Below, in pieces: positions 44,740 through 55,904 of a DNA stretch of 64,000 bases (positions are counted from its first letter, which is position 1; each line of letters opens with the position of its first letter). A program made the translations under genes and the position numbers. The stretch lies in contig NW_023601543.1 of NCBI RefSeq assembly GCF_014898055.3, forward strand, positions 12,547,314 through 12,611,313, read 5' to 3'. The notes under the pieces were generated by a model. The model was given only the letters and a program-made list of their open reading frames with translations. It did not search any database and was not told the origin of the DNA. The DNA is from Talpa occidentalis (lineage: Eukaryota > Chordata > Mammalia > Eulipotyphla > Talpidae).

Positions 44740-44885
44740 GCAGGGGGCGGAGAGAGAGGGGACACCAAGAGGGGGCAGATTGGGTGGCGATGGACACTAA
44801 AGGGTGAGTGTGGTGTGACCCCTGAAACCTATCTAATATTGAGAGCTACTGTTACCTCAACAAGACAGAAGAAGAAAAAGCTGGG
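44740..44885 (+). mobile_element. Old L1 3' terminus
   Basis: 'acccctgaaacctatctaatattgagagctactgttacctcaac' then an A-rich run is the typical 3' end of old laurasiatherian L1. Confidence 0.55.
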
Positions 44886-45230
44886 TTTGAGATTAAAATA
44901 GGAACCGATAAGAGTGTGAAATGCATTGTGGGAACAATCTCCAAGGTAAGGGCCGAGAGCAGAGCACAAGTGGGATGGCTTCACCCCGAGTGGGTGTTTG
45001 GGGGATTTTCAAAGAAGAAACACTTGCAAAAGAACCCCCATAGCTTCTTCGGAACCTCTGCCAAGCACCCACCACGAGACAGACAAACGCACAGGCCAGC
45101 TAGTCGCAGGGTTACAAATGTTACGAGACCCTCTCCCCACCTTTTGCGACTGGGAAGCTGGGGAACTCCCTTCCGGTCCAAGGACACCAGAACTCATTCT
45201 GTCTCCTCCGCAGCCCCCAGAAACTCCCCC
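44886..45230. other. Unique sequence, no gene seen
   Basis: The 194- and 164-codon plus-strand frames that begin here run into the next SINE, so their coding potential is not credible. Confidence 0.5.
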
Positions 45231-45243
45231 AAGCCCCTCAATA

Positions 45244-45523
45244 GCCTTCCTGGAGGCGCAGCGGTTGAGCGCTGGGTTGCGAAGCTGCCCGCAGCCTCTG
45301 CAACGCCGGGTTCGATCCCCGGCTGCTCCCCGGCCACCGGAGGAGGGTCCCACATGGCGTGCAGACCTCTCCTGCCGCCCGCTGCTCCCCTCAGCAGTGT
45401 CTTCGGTCCTTCTGCCTGCTCTGCTCCCCGCTCTGGCTCTGGTGAATTCTCTCACCCTCCCGCGCTTCCGACTGTACCCAGTGCTTGTATAAATAAATAA
45501 ATAAATCTTTAAAAAAAAAAAAA
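45244..45523 (+). mobile_element. tRNA-derived SINE, subtype 1
   Basis: Head 'gcgcagcggttgagcgctgggttgcgaagctgcccgcagcc', B box 'ggttcgatccc', GC linker, tail 'gtataaataaataaataaatcttt'. Flanks are aagcccctcaata at 45231-45243 and aagcccatcaata at 45524-45536. Confidence 0.96.
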
Positions 45524-45539
45524 AAGCCCATCAATAAAA

Positions 45540-46520
45540 TGGATGGGTCCTAAAAAATAAAACATCCTCTTCTGGAAGCGTTGCTTCTTACCATGTAACA
45601 CTAACATCGATGTCAGTATGCTTTAAGAAGCAGAACAAAAGCCAAGAATATAAAATCTAGTTCAAGCCTTCACATTTGGTCCCCACTAAAAGCGCTGGGC
45701 AGTTTCCACAACCGAAAGCTGTTTTCTGCGTATTTCCTCAAGCGACCACTGAGTGGCAGTCCAGGTAAAATTATTGTGAAGCACAACCTCGCTGGAAACA
45801 CGTTCATTCGCTGAAAGGAAATGCCTTGGTGCGGAGGGTGAAATGAAAGCGCTTTCGGCCCCTGGACGCTGCCGCTGAGTCCTGCCGGGGGCCTGCTGGC
45901 GACAAAGGCAGGGTCATTTGTCAGTGGCCCGCCATTAGTGAAGGCCACTCATCTTTCATGGCTCCTCTGGGACTGAGCGAGAGTATTGTAAGCAGGAATG
46001 TGTTTATGTATATATGTGTAGGTCACGGACATTAATCTGCCAGCGCTGTTCCGATGGCACCCAGAGAGTTTCTCGTTTAGTTGCATAATGTGCTCTTTAA
46101 ATAGAACTAAACCAATTTGGAAATGCAGCCCTATTCAGCAATTTGGTGGCGCGGTTGTGAGAGGGGGAAAGAAATAGTGCTGCCAGCCTTTAATAGTTGA
46201 GATGGAAAGAGCAGGGGCCAGGAGATGGCAGGCAGGGAGCTGAAATGGAAGCTATTGGAATGTACCGTTACTTACTTCTAGAAATCAAAGCTAGTCTTTG
46301 TTCCATTAGCTGAGCCCTGGGATCGTACAAAAATTGCTGTGTCTTGGTACTTCACCTCGGAATGTCACTCAGATACAAACACTGAGATGCTCTATTCTTG
46401 GCCCTTTTTGCTTCAACTGCAGTCATTTTCTGGACACACTTGTTCACTTACGAGGAAGACTCCCATCTCCAGCCTTGGGCCTCCACTGGAAGATAGCTCA
46501 ACTGGCCACTTCACAAACAC
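45540..46520. other. Repeat-poor island, candidate conserved non-coding element
   Basis: About 1 kb without any recognisable repeat, between repeat-dense flanks. Homeodomain-like 'cattaatc', a MEF2/TATA-like 'ctctttaaatag', a forkhead-like 'tgtttatgta' and several CG dinucleotides outside SINEs are visible. The 92-codon minus-strand frame (45670-45948) has no known family. Regulatory function is inference only. Confidence 0.35.
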
Positions 46521-46532
46521 CTCGACCAATAT

Positions 46533-47110
46533 AAGTCTATTATGTGCTGATTTATGTCCCCCCAAATTCATGTGTTGAAGCCCTAAATCCTAGTACTTAG
46601 GAATATAACTATATGGGATATAAGGTCTGTAGAGGTAACTACATTCAAATGAAAGATAACTTTTTTAAGGTAGAATTATGGTAGGCCCTGATCCAACACG
46701 ACTGGTGTCCTTTTCAAGGAAAGGAAATTAGAAGGGGGTGGGAAAGTGCAGGAAAAACAAAGGGTGGCAGGGGTACCCTGGGTATGGCGTGGTGACATAC
46801 ATCTGAGGAGGTGTGAACCTATTTCCCTAAGTCAATAAAGGAAAAAAAGAATGTAATACTTTAGTAAAAAAAAAAAAAAGGAATTAGGACACAGACACGT
46901 GCAGAGGAAGACACATGTGGAGACAGAAGGAGAACGTGGCTGTTGGCAAGCCAAGGAGGAAGACCTTGGGAGAAACTAACCATGGTGACACCTTTATCCC
47001 AGAGTTCTAGCCTCTAGAATTGCAGGAAAGTTCATTTCCCCCCACTGTGTTGTATTTTGTTATGGCAGGCCCACAACTCAATTTTCCAATATCTTAGTTG
47101 ATGACATCAC
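46533..47110 (+). mobile_element. MLT1-like MaLR LTR, split by a small retrocopy
   Basis: 'tgatttatgtccccccaaattcatgtgttgaagccctaaatcc', 'ggtaggccctgatccaacacgactggtgtcctttt', 'aggaattaggacacagacacg', 'gaagacacatgtggagacag' and 'ttgtattttgttatggcaggcc' follow the MLT1/MST layout. Old ERVL-MaLR solo LTR. Confidence 0.82.
46730..46880 (+). pseudogene. Tiny polyadenylated retrocopy of an mRNA 3' end
   Basis: About 150 bp interrupt the MLT1-like LTR. The insert ends with AATAAA (about 46835-46840), some 26 further bases, then a run of 14 A, exactly like a processed mRNA end. The host text 'ggaaattag' before and 'ggaattagg' after suggests a target duplication. The source gene was not recognised. 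Confidence 0.65.
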
Positions 47111-47330
47111 TATTTGCCCTTCACACAGTAGAACATTTTAGTGCCCTCCATGTTCCTATCGTCTCCCTCTAACTCCTTTGCTATCTCCTTCAAATGGGAC
47201 CCCAAACTCTGCCGATTCTGTCACCGAAATGTCTCCTTGAATCCATCTCCGTTTAATACTAACTTCTATTGTTTTAATTTAACCCACATCACTTCCCAGC
47301 TGAACTGTGTGCTAGTGTCTTAAAGGTGTG
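47111..47330. other. Unique non-coding sequence, no gene seen
   Basis: No repeat recognised; one 60-codon frame. Confidence 0.4.
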
Positions 47331-47334
47331 TCTC

Positions 47335-47555
47335 GGGTCGGGGGAGAAGTGGTGAGAGGATTCACCAGACAGAGTGGAGAACAGAACAGGTGGATCTACT
47401 GAAACCCACTGCTGAGGGGAGCAGTGGGCGAGACAGGAGAGTCTGCCACGCCATGTGGGTAGCTCCCTGGCTGACTGGGGATGGAACTCATGCTGCAGAG
47501 GCTGCAGATTGTTTCATAGTGCAGTACTCAACCCCTTGCACCACCAGGGAGGCCC
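47335..47555 (-). mobile_element. tRNA-derived SINE, subtype 2, tail missing
   Basis: Head is complete ('caaccccttgcaccaccagggaggccc') but the T-rich tail and first part of the 3' end are absent; the copy begins near 'gtggtgagaggattcacc'. Loss of the tail end must be a later deletion. Confidence 0.88.
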
Positions 47556-47683
47556 ATGATCCCAGATTTAAACTTGAAATACAAAATGTAGTTCAAGGTC
47601 TTTGGAAAAGACAGCACTCAACGAATAGCAAACAAAGCCGTCCTTAATGTCTGACAACGTCACTTTCAATGTCTGTCACACTC

Positions 47684-48199
47684 TGAATCTCACTACATCT
47701 TTTTTTTTTTAAATAATAAATTTTATTGTTATATTCCCCATACAATTGCAGCCCCCCCATTCTGACCCCAATCCCTCCCCTCCGCCCCCGCCCCCTAAAA
47801 GTGTCTCTGGTTCATAGTTTTTTGTTGATTTGATTTTCACTTTCTTATAGTTATTCATTTCCTGGTCCCTTATTTAAGTTTTCTAGATTCCTGCTATGAG
47901 TGGACCGTCCGGTATTTTTCTTTTTCTTTTTGGCTTATTTCGCTGAGCATGATCCCTTCCAGCGCCATCCATGTTGCTGCAAATTGCATGTGTTTATCTT
48001 TTTTGAATGCTGAGTAATATTCCATGGTGTACATGTACCACATCTTCTTGATCCAGTCATCTATTTTTGGGCATTTGGGCTGTTTCCAAAGCTTAGCTAT
48101 TGTAAACAGTGCTGCTATAAACATAGGGGTGCAGGTGCTCTTTGGAATTGATGTTTCTGTGTCCTTTGGGTAAATACCTAGTGAATCTCACTACATCTT
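47684..48199 (-). mobile_element. Young L1, 5'-truncated, reverse, exact 18-bp TSD
   Basis: Perfect duplication tgaatctcactacatctt at 47684-47701 and 48182-48199. Inside: T-rich tail, 'aataaattttattgttatattccccatacaattgc', a C-rich run (G-rich on the L1 strand), then the ORF2 C-terminus in reverse ('MFIAALFTIAKLWKQPKCPK' from 48124). About 480 bp. The 3' UTR is nearly identical to that of the 57.8 kb copy. Confidence 0.95.
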
Positions 48200-48351
48200 A
48201 ACGAAAGCCAAGACCTGTTGGCTTTACTGCTCTGATACACAGAGCTGTACCTAACATATATCTAATTCCCAAAGTAGAAACCTTCACCAAAACAGGTATT
48301 TTTCCTGGTAAAATATCCCAAAGCATCAATCCAGTTTTCTAAAAACATTGA

Positions 48352-48640
48352 CGCCCCCCCCACCCCGATGGTGCAAGGGGTTGAGTCTCAGCACTATGAA
48401 GCAATCTGCAGCCGCTGCAGCAAGAGTTTGATCCCCAGTCAGGGAGGTGACCCACATGGTGCAGCAGACCTCTCCTGTCATGCCCACTGCTCCCCTCAGC
48501 GGTGTATTTCAGTCAGTCTGCCTGCTCTGTTTCCCACTCTGTCTCTGGTGACTCCTCTCAACCCTCCCAATCCCGAACTTCTGGCCTACACCCCAGTTCT
48601 TGTATGCATAAATAAATAAATCTTTAAAAAATAATAAAAA
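48352..48640 (+). mobile_element. tRNA-derived SINE, subtype 2
   Basis: Head 'gtgcaaggggttgagtctcagcactatgaagc', B box 'gagtttgatccc', tail 'gtatgcataaataaataaatcttt'. The first 'ggcctccctgg' is altered to a C-rich run. No clear duplication. Confidence 0.92.
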
Positions 48641-48966
48641 ATGAAAATACTGAAATGTTTTCAAATACAACATTCTTGTGGCATTCACAGACTTAATGCA
48701 AGATTTCTGCCTTTCAGAGACGTCCATGTTGTGTAGTGATTTGCCATTTTGCTGAGGCACCAAGGTGAACGTCATCCCCCGCGAGACTAGTGTGCAGAGC
48801 GAGACAATGCTGACCACCTTCGTTACACTGAGCTGGCCAGCAGCTCCCACAGCTCAGAGTAGAACCTCCTATGAAGTCAAAGCAGTTTGCTCCTACCCCT
48901 TCCCTCATGTTGTAAAAGAACCTGAAAGGAAGTGGCTAGTGCTGGCCATGAGAGTAGAAAGGAAGG
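48641..48966. other. Unique non-coding sequence, no gene seen
   Basis: Opposing frames of 64-113 codons; nothing recognisable. Confidence 0.4.
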
Positions 48967-48996
48967 CTCAATCGCTGAGCCACCAGGGGAGGCCCG
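48967..48996 (-). mobile_element. Isolated SINE head fragment
   Basis: 'ctcaatcgctgagccaccag' then 'gggaggcccg' is the reverse of the first 29 bases of the SINE, with no body or tail. Confidence 0.75.
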
Positions 48997-49860
48997 AAGA
49001 TGATGATTCTTTTGCAGAACACAGAGGTTTTGTGAAGGAAATCACATATCACAGTGATATCTGGAAACTGTAAGGGCCTCCTGTACAGTTACATAGAAGA
49101 AAAGTCTGCGTGTTCTAAAGACTTCTGCTCTGGAATAGGTAAAACATGTCCTCATAGCCATACTCCCCACCTTGTACTCTTGCAAATAAAGTACAATAGC
49201 AAACATTTGCTTTGAGTAGGAAAAATAAAAACCACACATAGTTGGCTCCTTTCAACACCTTGTAACAATACATTTCCCTCTTAAGGAGATTGGGATAAAA
49301 ACTAGCAATTTCGGTGTCTCATCGAACTTGTTAAAATAGGATTCTACCTGTACAGGCACATTTCACAAAGGCCCAAGAAAGATTTAGGTCAGATGGACGA
49401 GGACTTTAATTATCAGTTGTGCACGTTTTCACTCTTGGAGACTTTTGTGAAGTCCCAGGCTGCCTGCCCCAGGTAACTGCTGTATTATTGAAGTGAGCTG
49501 GAGAGGACCTCTTCAGGGAAAAATTATAATTGGAAGTGTCATTTATCCTAAACTTCTGTCTTAACTGACAAGACCCTGGGCACAAAGCCAAGAACCCCAT
49601 ATATTTAGAGTATTTAAAGAACTCCTGAGTAAAGGAGCATGCTTGGGTGTGAGTTTATCAGTTAGGGTGCTCTTGAAACGACATTTTTTTTTACAGGACA
49701 AATAATAAATACTTAATTTTATTTTAATGATATCTTTATGAAGTTTCTAAGGTCCCTTCTAGCCCTAAGATCCTATAATTCTAGGTCTGATGAAAATATT
49801 TTACAGGATTCACTGAAGGGACAACCACAAATGAGCTACCTTGTTTGTTTGTTTGTTTGT
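48997..49860. other. Unique non-coding sequence, no gene seen
   Basis: No repeat recognised except a short (TTTG)n at 49842-49861. Frames under 90 codons. Confidence 0.45.
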
Positions 49861-49861
49861 T

Positions 49862-50123
49862 TTTTAAGATTTATTTATTTATACAAGCACTGGGGTACAG
49901 GCTGGAGGTGCAGGAGGGTGAGAGAATTCACGGGAGACAGAGCAGGGAACAGAACAGGCAGAAGGACCGAAGTACACTGCTGAGGGGAGCAGCAGCGAGG
50001 CAGGAGAGGTCTGCTGCGCCATGTGGGACTCTCCCTGGCCTGCTGGGAATCGAACCCGCACTGCAGAGGCTGTGGACAGCTTCACAGTGCAGCGCTCAAC
50101 CTGCTGCGCCACCCGGGAGACCC
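49862..50123 (-). mobile_element. tRNA-derived SINE, subtype 3, reverse
   Basis: 'tttttaagatttatttatttatacaagcactgggg', body, reverse B box 'ggaatcgaacc' and head 'caacctgctgcgccacccggg'. The tttg repeat before and 'tgttttttgttttt' after make the duplication hard to define. Confidence 0.94.
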
Positions 50124-50480
50124 TGTTTTTTGTTTTTTTTAACAATCTATCTGCACTATAAGAAGTGTATGACCACATCTTGAATTATTTTGCTATCTAC
50201 GACAGGGCCTATGAGGAATTTAGACTTAGAGAATTTTATCCAAAAAATCCTCTTGTTGACAGGTTACTTAAGAATAATGAAACTGGGAGGGCATCACATT
50301 TTCATTTTCTGTGGGAAATTTAAATGATGAAGTACAGAATCATAGAACTTTGGAGCTTGATGAGCCCATTGGGATCATGTCATTCAGAGTTTTCAATCTT
50401 TAAAACAATGAAAGCTTATCTAAAAACAGATTATGGTAATATGCAATAGGAATAAGGATCCTGGAGACTAGGACTCTAAA
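50124..50480. other. Non-coding sequence, no gene seen
   Basis: No repeat recognised. Confidence 0.4.
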
Positions 50481-50499
50481 GAACACATCTTTAAAAAAT

Positions 50500-50600
50500 A
50501 CCGATCTAGTCAAACACCCTCATTCAAGAGATTGCGTGACCAAAGCTAGAGAGCAGAAGGTCTCCATCAAGATTACACAACAAATCAGTGTGGGAGTTCT
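50500..50600 (-). repeat. MIR-like fragment, reverse
   Basis: 'cctcattcaagagattgcgtgacc' and 'tacacaacaaatcagtgtgggag' fit a decayed reverse MIR. Confidence 0.4.
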
Positions 50601-50761
50601 TTACTCTCTTTGACTCATGGCTTTTTCTGGGTTATGTTATAGATACTTGGTTCTTAGATAGTCAATGCCTATACTTGTGATCTTTTGATTACACTACTGT
50701 ATGAACTACTTCCACTCAACTCTATCCTTGTTTCATTTGATGAAGAGGAATGATCATTCTT

Positions 50762-51037
50762 TTTTTTAAAAAAAGATTTATTTATTTATGCATACAAGAG
50801 CTGGGGTACAGGCCAGAGATGCGGGGGGGGGGGGGGTGAGAGGATCCACCAGAGACAGAGTGGGAAACAGAACAGGCAGACTGACTGAAATACACTGCTG
50901 AAGGGAGCAGAGGGTGAGACAGGAGAGGTCTGCTGTACCATGTGTGTTGCTCCCTGGCCGTGGATAGAACTCATGCTGCAGAGGCTGCGGATTGCTTCAT
51001 AGTGCAGTGCTTAAGCCCTTGCGCCTCCAGGGAGGCC
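50762..51037 (-). mobile_element. tRNA-derived SINE, subtype 2, reverse, with G13 run
   Basis: 'ttatgcatacaagagctgggg', then a G13 tract at about 50823-50836 where other copies have a few G. Head 'cttaagcccttgcgcctccagggaggcc'. Flanks are agaggaatgatca at 50744-50756 and agaggattgatca at 51038-51050. Confidence 0.95.
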
Positions 51038-51094
51038 AGAGGATTGATCACTTTTAACTCTATGAGGCATTTGGCTTGAATTCAGATTTTTCTA

Positions 51095-51190
51095 CGACCT
51101 CTGTCTTTTTTCACCATTGTATCAATAGTCTTTAGCCTAGTACCTGACACATAGTAGGCCCTCAATTAATAAATGTCCAGAGAGTGAACT
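51095..51190 (+). mobile_element. L2 tail, forward
   Basis: 'tttagcctagtacctgacacatagtaggccctcaattaataaatg' is the L2 3' end. Confidence 0.8.
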
Positions 51191-51740
51191 GGATGGTAGT
51201 GTAATCTAATTGAGAAGACAGCATTTCAGCAGAGGGTGACATTGTGATAATCAGAACATAGAAAGCAACCAAAAACAATCAACAAAAAGTCCAATGAGCT
51301 CTCACCATTTACACGGCATCCTCCAAAGGATCCTAATAAAATGCTCTCTCCCCAAGATGGTCCTTCAGACCTGAAGTTAGATCATTTTGGGGCTAGAAAA
51401 TGACCCAGAAGTTTAAGATGACTTATTTCCAACCAAGAATCAGGGATTGTAGTGTGTCAAGTGCCTATGCCCAAGAAAGTTTTGGCTCATCTCTGCCTAA
51501 CCATTAGGCCATGCATATGCAGGAGGTGAAGGCTAAGGTAGAGCTGTAAATTGCCTGCCAGAGCATCGAAGTGTATCCACCAGTACAGATAGAGAGACCC
51601 TCAGTTAAGACTGGAAAATGCACTGATTGAAGGCATTAAAGAAATGTCTGTCCAATCACTACCTGACTTCTAGGTTAGGCCTGCACAGACTTCAGTTGTT
51701 TACACATAGTAAAGATCACAGATGTAACAGAATTGGTTCA
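51191..51740. other. Non-coding sequence, no gene seen
   Basis: No reading frame over 60 codons and no clear repeat. Confidence 0.45.
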
Positions 51741-51744
51741 GAAA

Positions 51745-51820
51745 AGTCTTTAAACTACATCTGAAACTAATACAAATTTATATGTCAATTATACTTCAAT
51801 AAAAAATGTATAAAGGAACA
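51745..51820 (+). mobile_element. Old L1 3' terminus
   Basis: 'acatctgaaactaatacaaatttatatgtcaattatacttcaataaaaaa' is an L1 3' end. Confidence 0.75.
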
Positions 51821-53202
51821 TTATGAATAACATACGACTCTACATTCCATAACACTGGTTAAATGGACAAATGCTTTGGCAGAAACACCTAAAGGGGTGA
51901 CTTTTTCTATATTTAAACTATTTTTCAATAAGTCTGATTTAAAAAAAGAAAGAAAAGTCACTGAACAAACAAACAGCAGCAGCAACAAGAACAAAGAGAA
52001 ACAATAACCAGCCGTGCAGGAGGATCTGATCTTCAGAGCTGCCATATTTTAATATTGAAAATGTCCAGTTTTCAATAAAAAGTTATGAGACATGCAGAAG
52101 GATGGGAAAGTATGGCCATTGCATATGAATAAAAAAACTAATAATTGAATTCAGCAAGTTTCCAGGAAACAAGAGTCATACAGAAAAAATCATTGCTTTT
52201 TTAAACATTAGTAATAAACAATATGACAAAGATTATTATTTGAAAATTTTCATTTACAATAACGTTTAAAAGAACAAAACACTGAGGAATAAACTGAGCA
52301 AATGAGTACAAGACTTGAACACTGAAAAATACAAAACATCCCTGAAATTTAATAACCCTTAAGTAAATACAAAGACATCCGTGTTCATTGGCTGGAACAT
52401 GATACAGTTAAGATGGCAATACTCCCAAAATCCATCCACAGATTCAGTGTTATCCCTATCAAAATTTCAGCAGTTTTCTTGGCAGAACATGACAAACTGA
52501 TACTAAAATTCATATGAAGACTCAAGCAACCCAGAATAGCCAAAACAATCTTGCAAAGAAACAAAGTTGGATGACTCATACTTCACAATTGCAAAACTTA
52601 TTTTAAAAAACTACAATTATCAAGATTATTTGGTACTGGCATAAGGATAGATATATAGGTTAATAGAAAAAAGAATCAAGAGTTCCATATAAAAAACCCA
52701 ACATAATGGCAAAAAATATTTTCAAATAATTTATGTGATGAACTTGTAGGTTGAATGCATAAATAACTCTTATGGATTAATGATAAAAGGAAAAATAACC
52801 TAATTTTAAAATGAGCAAAGATATAACAACAAATACACAGTAGCAAAAGAAAAAATAGATTAATTGAAGTACATCAAAATTTAAAACTTTTGTGCATAAA
52901 GGCCGGTCTTAAGAAAATACAATCCTTGAAATAAGAGAAAATATTTACAAATCACACATCTGATAAGAGAATAATACCCAGAAAATATAAAGAACTCCTA
53001 CAACTCAACAATAAAAAACATCCAGATATAAAAATGGAAAAAGGAGTTAGATAGTCTCCAAAGAGGATATATATAAATGGCCAATAAGCATATGAAAAGA
53101 TGTTCAACAATATCATTAATCATTAGTTTGCAAATCCAAACCACAATAAGATAGCATTTCACACCTGTGAGAATGGTTATTATCAAAAAGACAGAGAAAA
53201 TA

Positions 53203-53523
53203 GGGCCTCCCCGGTGGCGCAGCGGTTGAGCGCTGGGTTGCGAAGCTGCCCGCGGCCTCTGCGGCGCCGGTTCGATCCCCGGCTGCTCCCCGGCCACCGG
53301 AGGAGGGTCCCACATGGCGCGCGGACCTCTCCTGCCGCCCGCTGCTCCCCTCAGCAGTGTATTTCGGTCCTTCTGCCTGGTCTGCTCCCCGCTCTGGCTC
53401 TGGTGAATTCTCTCACCCTCCCGCGCTTCTGACTGTACCCAGTGCATGTATAAACAAAACAAACAAACAAACCAGCAAACAAATAAATAAAGCATGCCTC
53501 TATAAAAAAAAAAAAAAAAAAAA
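53203..53523 (+). mobile_element. tRNA-derived SINE, subtype 1, with altered tail
   Basis: Near-consensus body. Exact 18-bp duplication aaaaagacagagaaaata at 53185-53202 and 53524-53541, so recent. The usual (TAAA)n TCTTT tail is replaced by 'ataaacaaaac', CAAA repeats, 'aaataaataaagcatgcctctata' and about 28 A. Confidence 0.96.
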
Positions 53524-54149
53524 AAAAAGACAGAGAAAATAACAAGCATTAGCAAAGATATAGAGAAAACAGAAGGAATCCTTGTATATTGCTATGGGAA
53601 TCTAAAATGGTGCAGCCGCCATGAAAAACAATATGGCTGCCCTTCAAAAAATTAAAGAATAACCATATAATGGAGCAACTCTAATTTTGGGTAGATACTC
53701 AAAAGAATTGAAAACAGGATCTCAGAAATATTGTGCACTCATATCCACTGCAGCATTATTCACAAAAGATGGAAGCAACCCATGTATTCACTGATGAATG
53801 AATGGATAAAGATGTGGTATCTAAATATAATTGGAATATTATACAGCTTTAAAAAGGAAGAGAATTCTGACACAAGCTACAATATGGATGAATCTTGAAG
53901 AGAAATAAGTCAGTAATAGAAGGTCAAAATCTGTATGATTTCATTTATATGAGGTACTCCAATTAGTCAAATTTATAGAGACTTAAAATAAAATTGTAGA
54001 TGCCAAAGGCTGGTAAATAAAGAGCTACTGTTTAATAGGTACAGAATTTTGGTTTTTAGAAGATAAAAAAATAGTCTGGAGATAAATGGTGGTGGTAGTG
54101 AAACAACAATATGAATATATTCAATATCACTGAATTGTACTCAATTTTT

Positions 54150-54425
54150 ATTATTATTTTTTTTTAATATTTATTGATTGATTGATTTATACAAGCACTG
54201 GGTACAGTCAGAAGCGTGGGAGGGTGAGCGAATTCACCAGAGCCAGAGGGGAGAGCAGAGCAGGCAGAAGGACCTAAGTACACTGCTGAGGGGAGCAGCG
54301 GGCGGCAGGAGAGGTCTGTGCGCCATGTGGGACCCTCGCCGGCGACTGGGGATCGAACCGGCGCTACGGAGGCTGTGTGCAGCTTCGCAACCCAGCACTC
54401 AACTGCTGAGCCACCGGGGAGGCCC
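54150..54425 (-). mobile_element. tRNA-derived SINE, subtype 1, reverse, exact TSD
   Basis: Tail complement with (TTGA)n, body in reverse, head 'cactcaactgctgagccaccggggaggcc'. Perfect duplication tgtactcaattttt at 54136-54149 and 54426-54439. Confidence 0.95.
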
Positions 54426-54696
54426 TGTACTCAATTTTTTTTTAATGAGCAAAATATGTGAATAATTTGATATTTACCCAAGGAAGATATTTAAATGGCC
54501 AATAAAAAGACATGATTAGGCATTAGGGAAATGCAAATCAATACCACAAGAGATACTACTTTATACCAGTGTGACGGCTAAAATCAGAAACAGACAAAAA
54601 CAAATGTCAGCAAGGCTGTGGAGAAAATGAAACCCTCATACCTTGCTTTTGGGATGGAAAATTGTGCAGCCACTTTGGAAAATAGTCAAGTAGTTA

Positions 54697-55593
54697 TGTA
54701 ACAGGGTAATCCCCAGGGAAAATGAAGGCTCCAGGTTCCCTACCCCACCCTAAGGAAGGGTGGAGCTAAGCAGGGAGGAAAAACTAGAAAAGACTAAGAG
54801 AAGGAAGGAAAGAGAGCAAACAGGAGACCTGGAGGAGGCTCATGGAACATAGAGACATGTGAAGAAACCACGCTTGACTCTGGGCCTTGGACTCGTACCA
54901 GGGACTTCGGGGACATGGAAGGGGACACTTGAAAGAGACAGAGACATGGGTGAGAGACCCGTGGGGAGGCTGACAATGGCAGCCTTTATCTTGATTTTGA
55001 TTTTGCTCTTTTCCTTCCAGACATGCCTGGCTGCATCTGTACCTTTCCTCTGGGTCCCCACCAGAGGTGCCTTAGGCTTGTGGCAAGCTTTTGGGTCTCA
55101 ACGGTCCTGCTTTGGGCCAACCCTGTTTCGCTGGGCATTTACCCATGAGGGGATAGATAACTTTGGGTGTTTCACATGGAAAATATTTTATCTATTCTTT
55201 TCGTTCTCTAATCTCTATTGTACACTAATTGTATTAAAGTTATTTTCTTTCTTTAAAGATTTATTTATTTATTTATTGTGTAGAAGAACTGGGGTGTAGG
55301 CTAGAGGTGAGAGGTGGATTTACTGTAATACACTGCTGAGGGGAGCAGCGGGTGAAACAGGAGGGGTCTGCTGCGCCATGTGGGTCAGCTCCCTGGCAGG
55401 GGATCAAACTCAGGCCACAGGCATGATGGTGCTGAGACTTAACCCCTAGACCACCAGGGATGTGCTAAAATTATTTTCTGTTGAAGATCTTATGCGCTAG
55501 AGTATGTTTTGTCTTGATGGGGCGAATGGCAAAATCCATTTAGAGCCGGCCGTTTTGCAAGTCCTGGGGTGCCCCTCACCCTGCCTGCTAACA
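54697..55593 (+). mobile_element. Solo LTR family A, copy 4, split by a SINE
   Basis: TGTAACAGGGTAATCC to GCCTGCTAACA, matching the ends of the 41.0 kb copy. A SINE lies inside. Shared blocks include 'caggttccctaccccaccc', 'acttgaaagagacagagacatggg' and 'tctgggtccccacc'. ATTAAA at about 55233. No matching flanking duplication found. Confidence 0.9.
55249..55465 (-). mobile_element. tRNA-derived SINE in LTR family A, internally deleted
   Basis: 'ctttaaagatttatttatttatttattgtgtagaagaactgggg' to 'cttaacccctagaccaccagggatg', about 50 bp shorter than full length (the 'gattcaccagagacagag' block is missing). Flanks are taaagttattttct at 55235-55248 and taaaattattttct at 55466-55479. Confidence 0.92.
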
Positions 55594-55890
55594 CATGGAC
55601 AGGATCAAGTGAATAGAATATGATGATCATGATGATGATGATAATGATGACTACGACGATGACTGAGCTGCTTGAAGCCAGGTTTTATTTCTGCCAGTCA
55701 GAGGTCTCATCAGAGGATCTTGGATATGGGACCGCACTCAGAAGTCCATGAAAACACCTTTTCAACCCCCCTCATAGCTCCTTGGCACCTTGAAACTGCT
55801 GATCCGTGGCTCTTTCTCTTCCAAACACTCACGCCTCGTTCACCGCTGGCAGAAGCATTTCAAAGCTCGTCACAGCCTATATATAGAAAG
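55594..55890. repeat. (GAT)n-rich microsatellite and unique sequence
   Basis: Imperfect GAT repeat at 55620-55666; the remainder shows nothing recognisable. Confidence 0.7.
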
Positions 55891-55904
55891 AAGCAAAACA
55901 TTTC

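Larger units (their letters stand above)
52060..54696 (+). mobile_element. Old L1 ORF2 region, forward, split by two SINEs and an LTR
   Basis: From 'aatattgaaaatgtccagttttcaat' through 'aagatggcaatactcccaaaatccatccacagattcagtg', 'ttggtactggcataaggat', 'ggccaataagcatatgaaaagatgttcaac', to 'gcagcattattcacaaaagatgg' the text follows degenerate ORF2. After the second SINE a further copy of the 'aaatggccaataaaaagac' region appears and is cut by an LTR at 54697. All frames are broken. Confidence 0.82.

Noticed and set aside
44916..45500. 194-codon plus-strand frame
   Set aside because: Second half is a SINE and its tail; the 164-codon frame overlapping it has the same problem.
52998..53555. 185-codon minus-strand frame
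   Set aside because: Made of the complement of a SINE, its poly(A) tail (a Phe run) and old L1.
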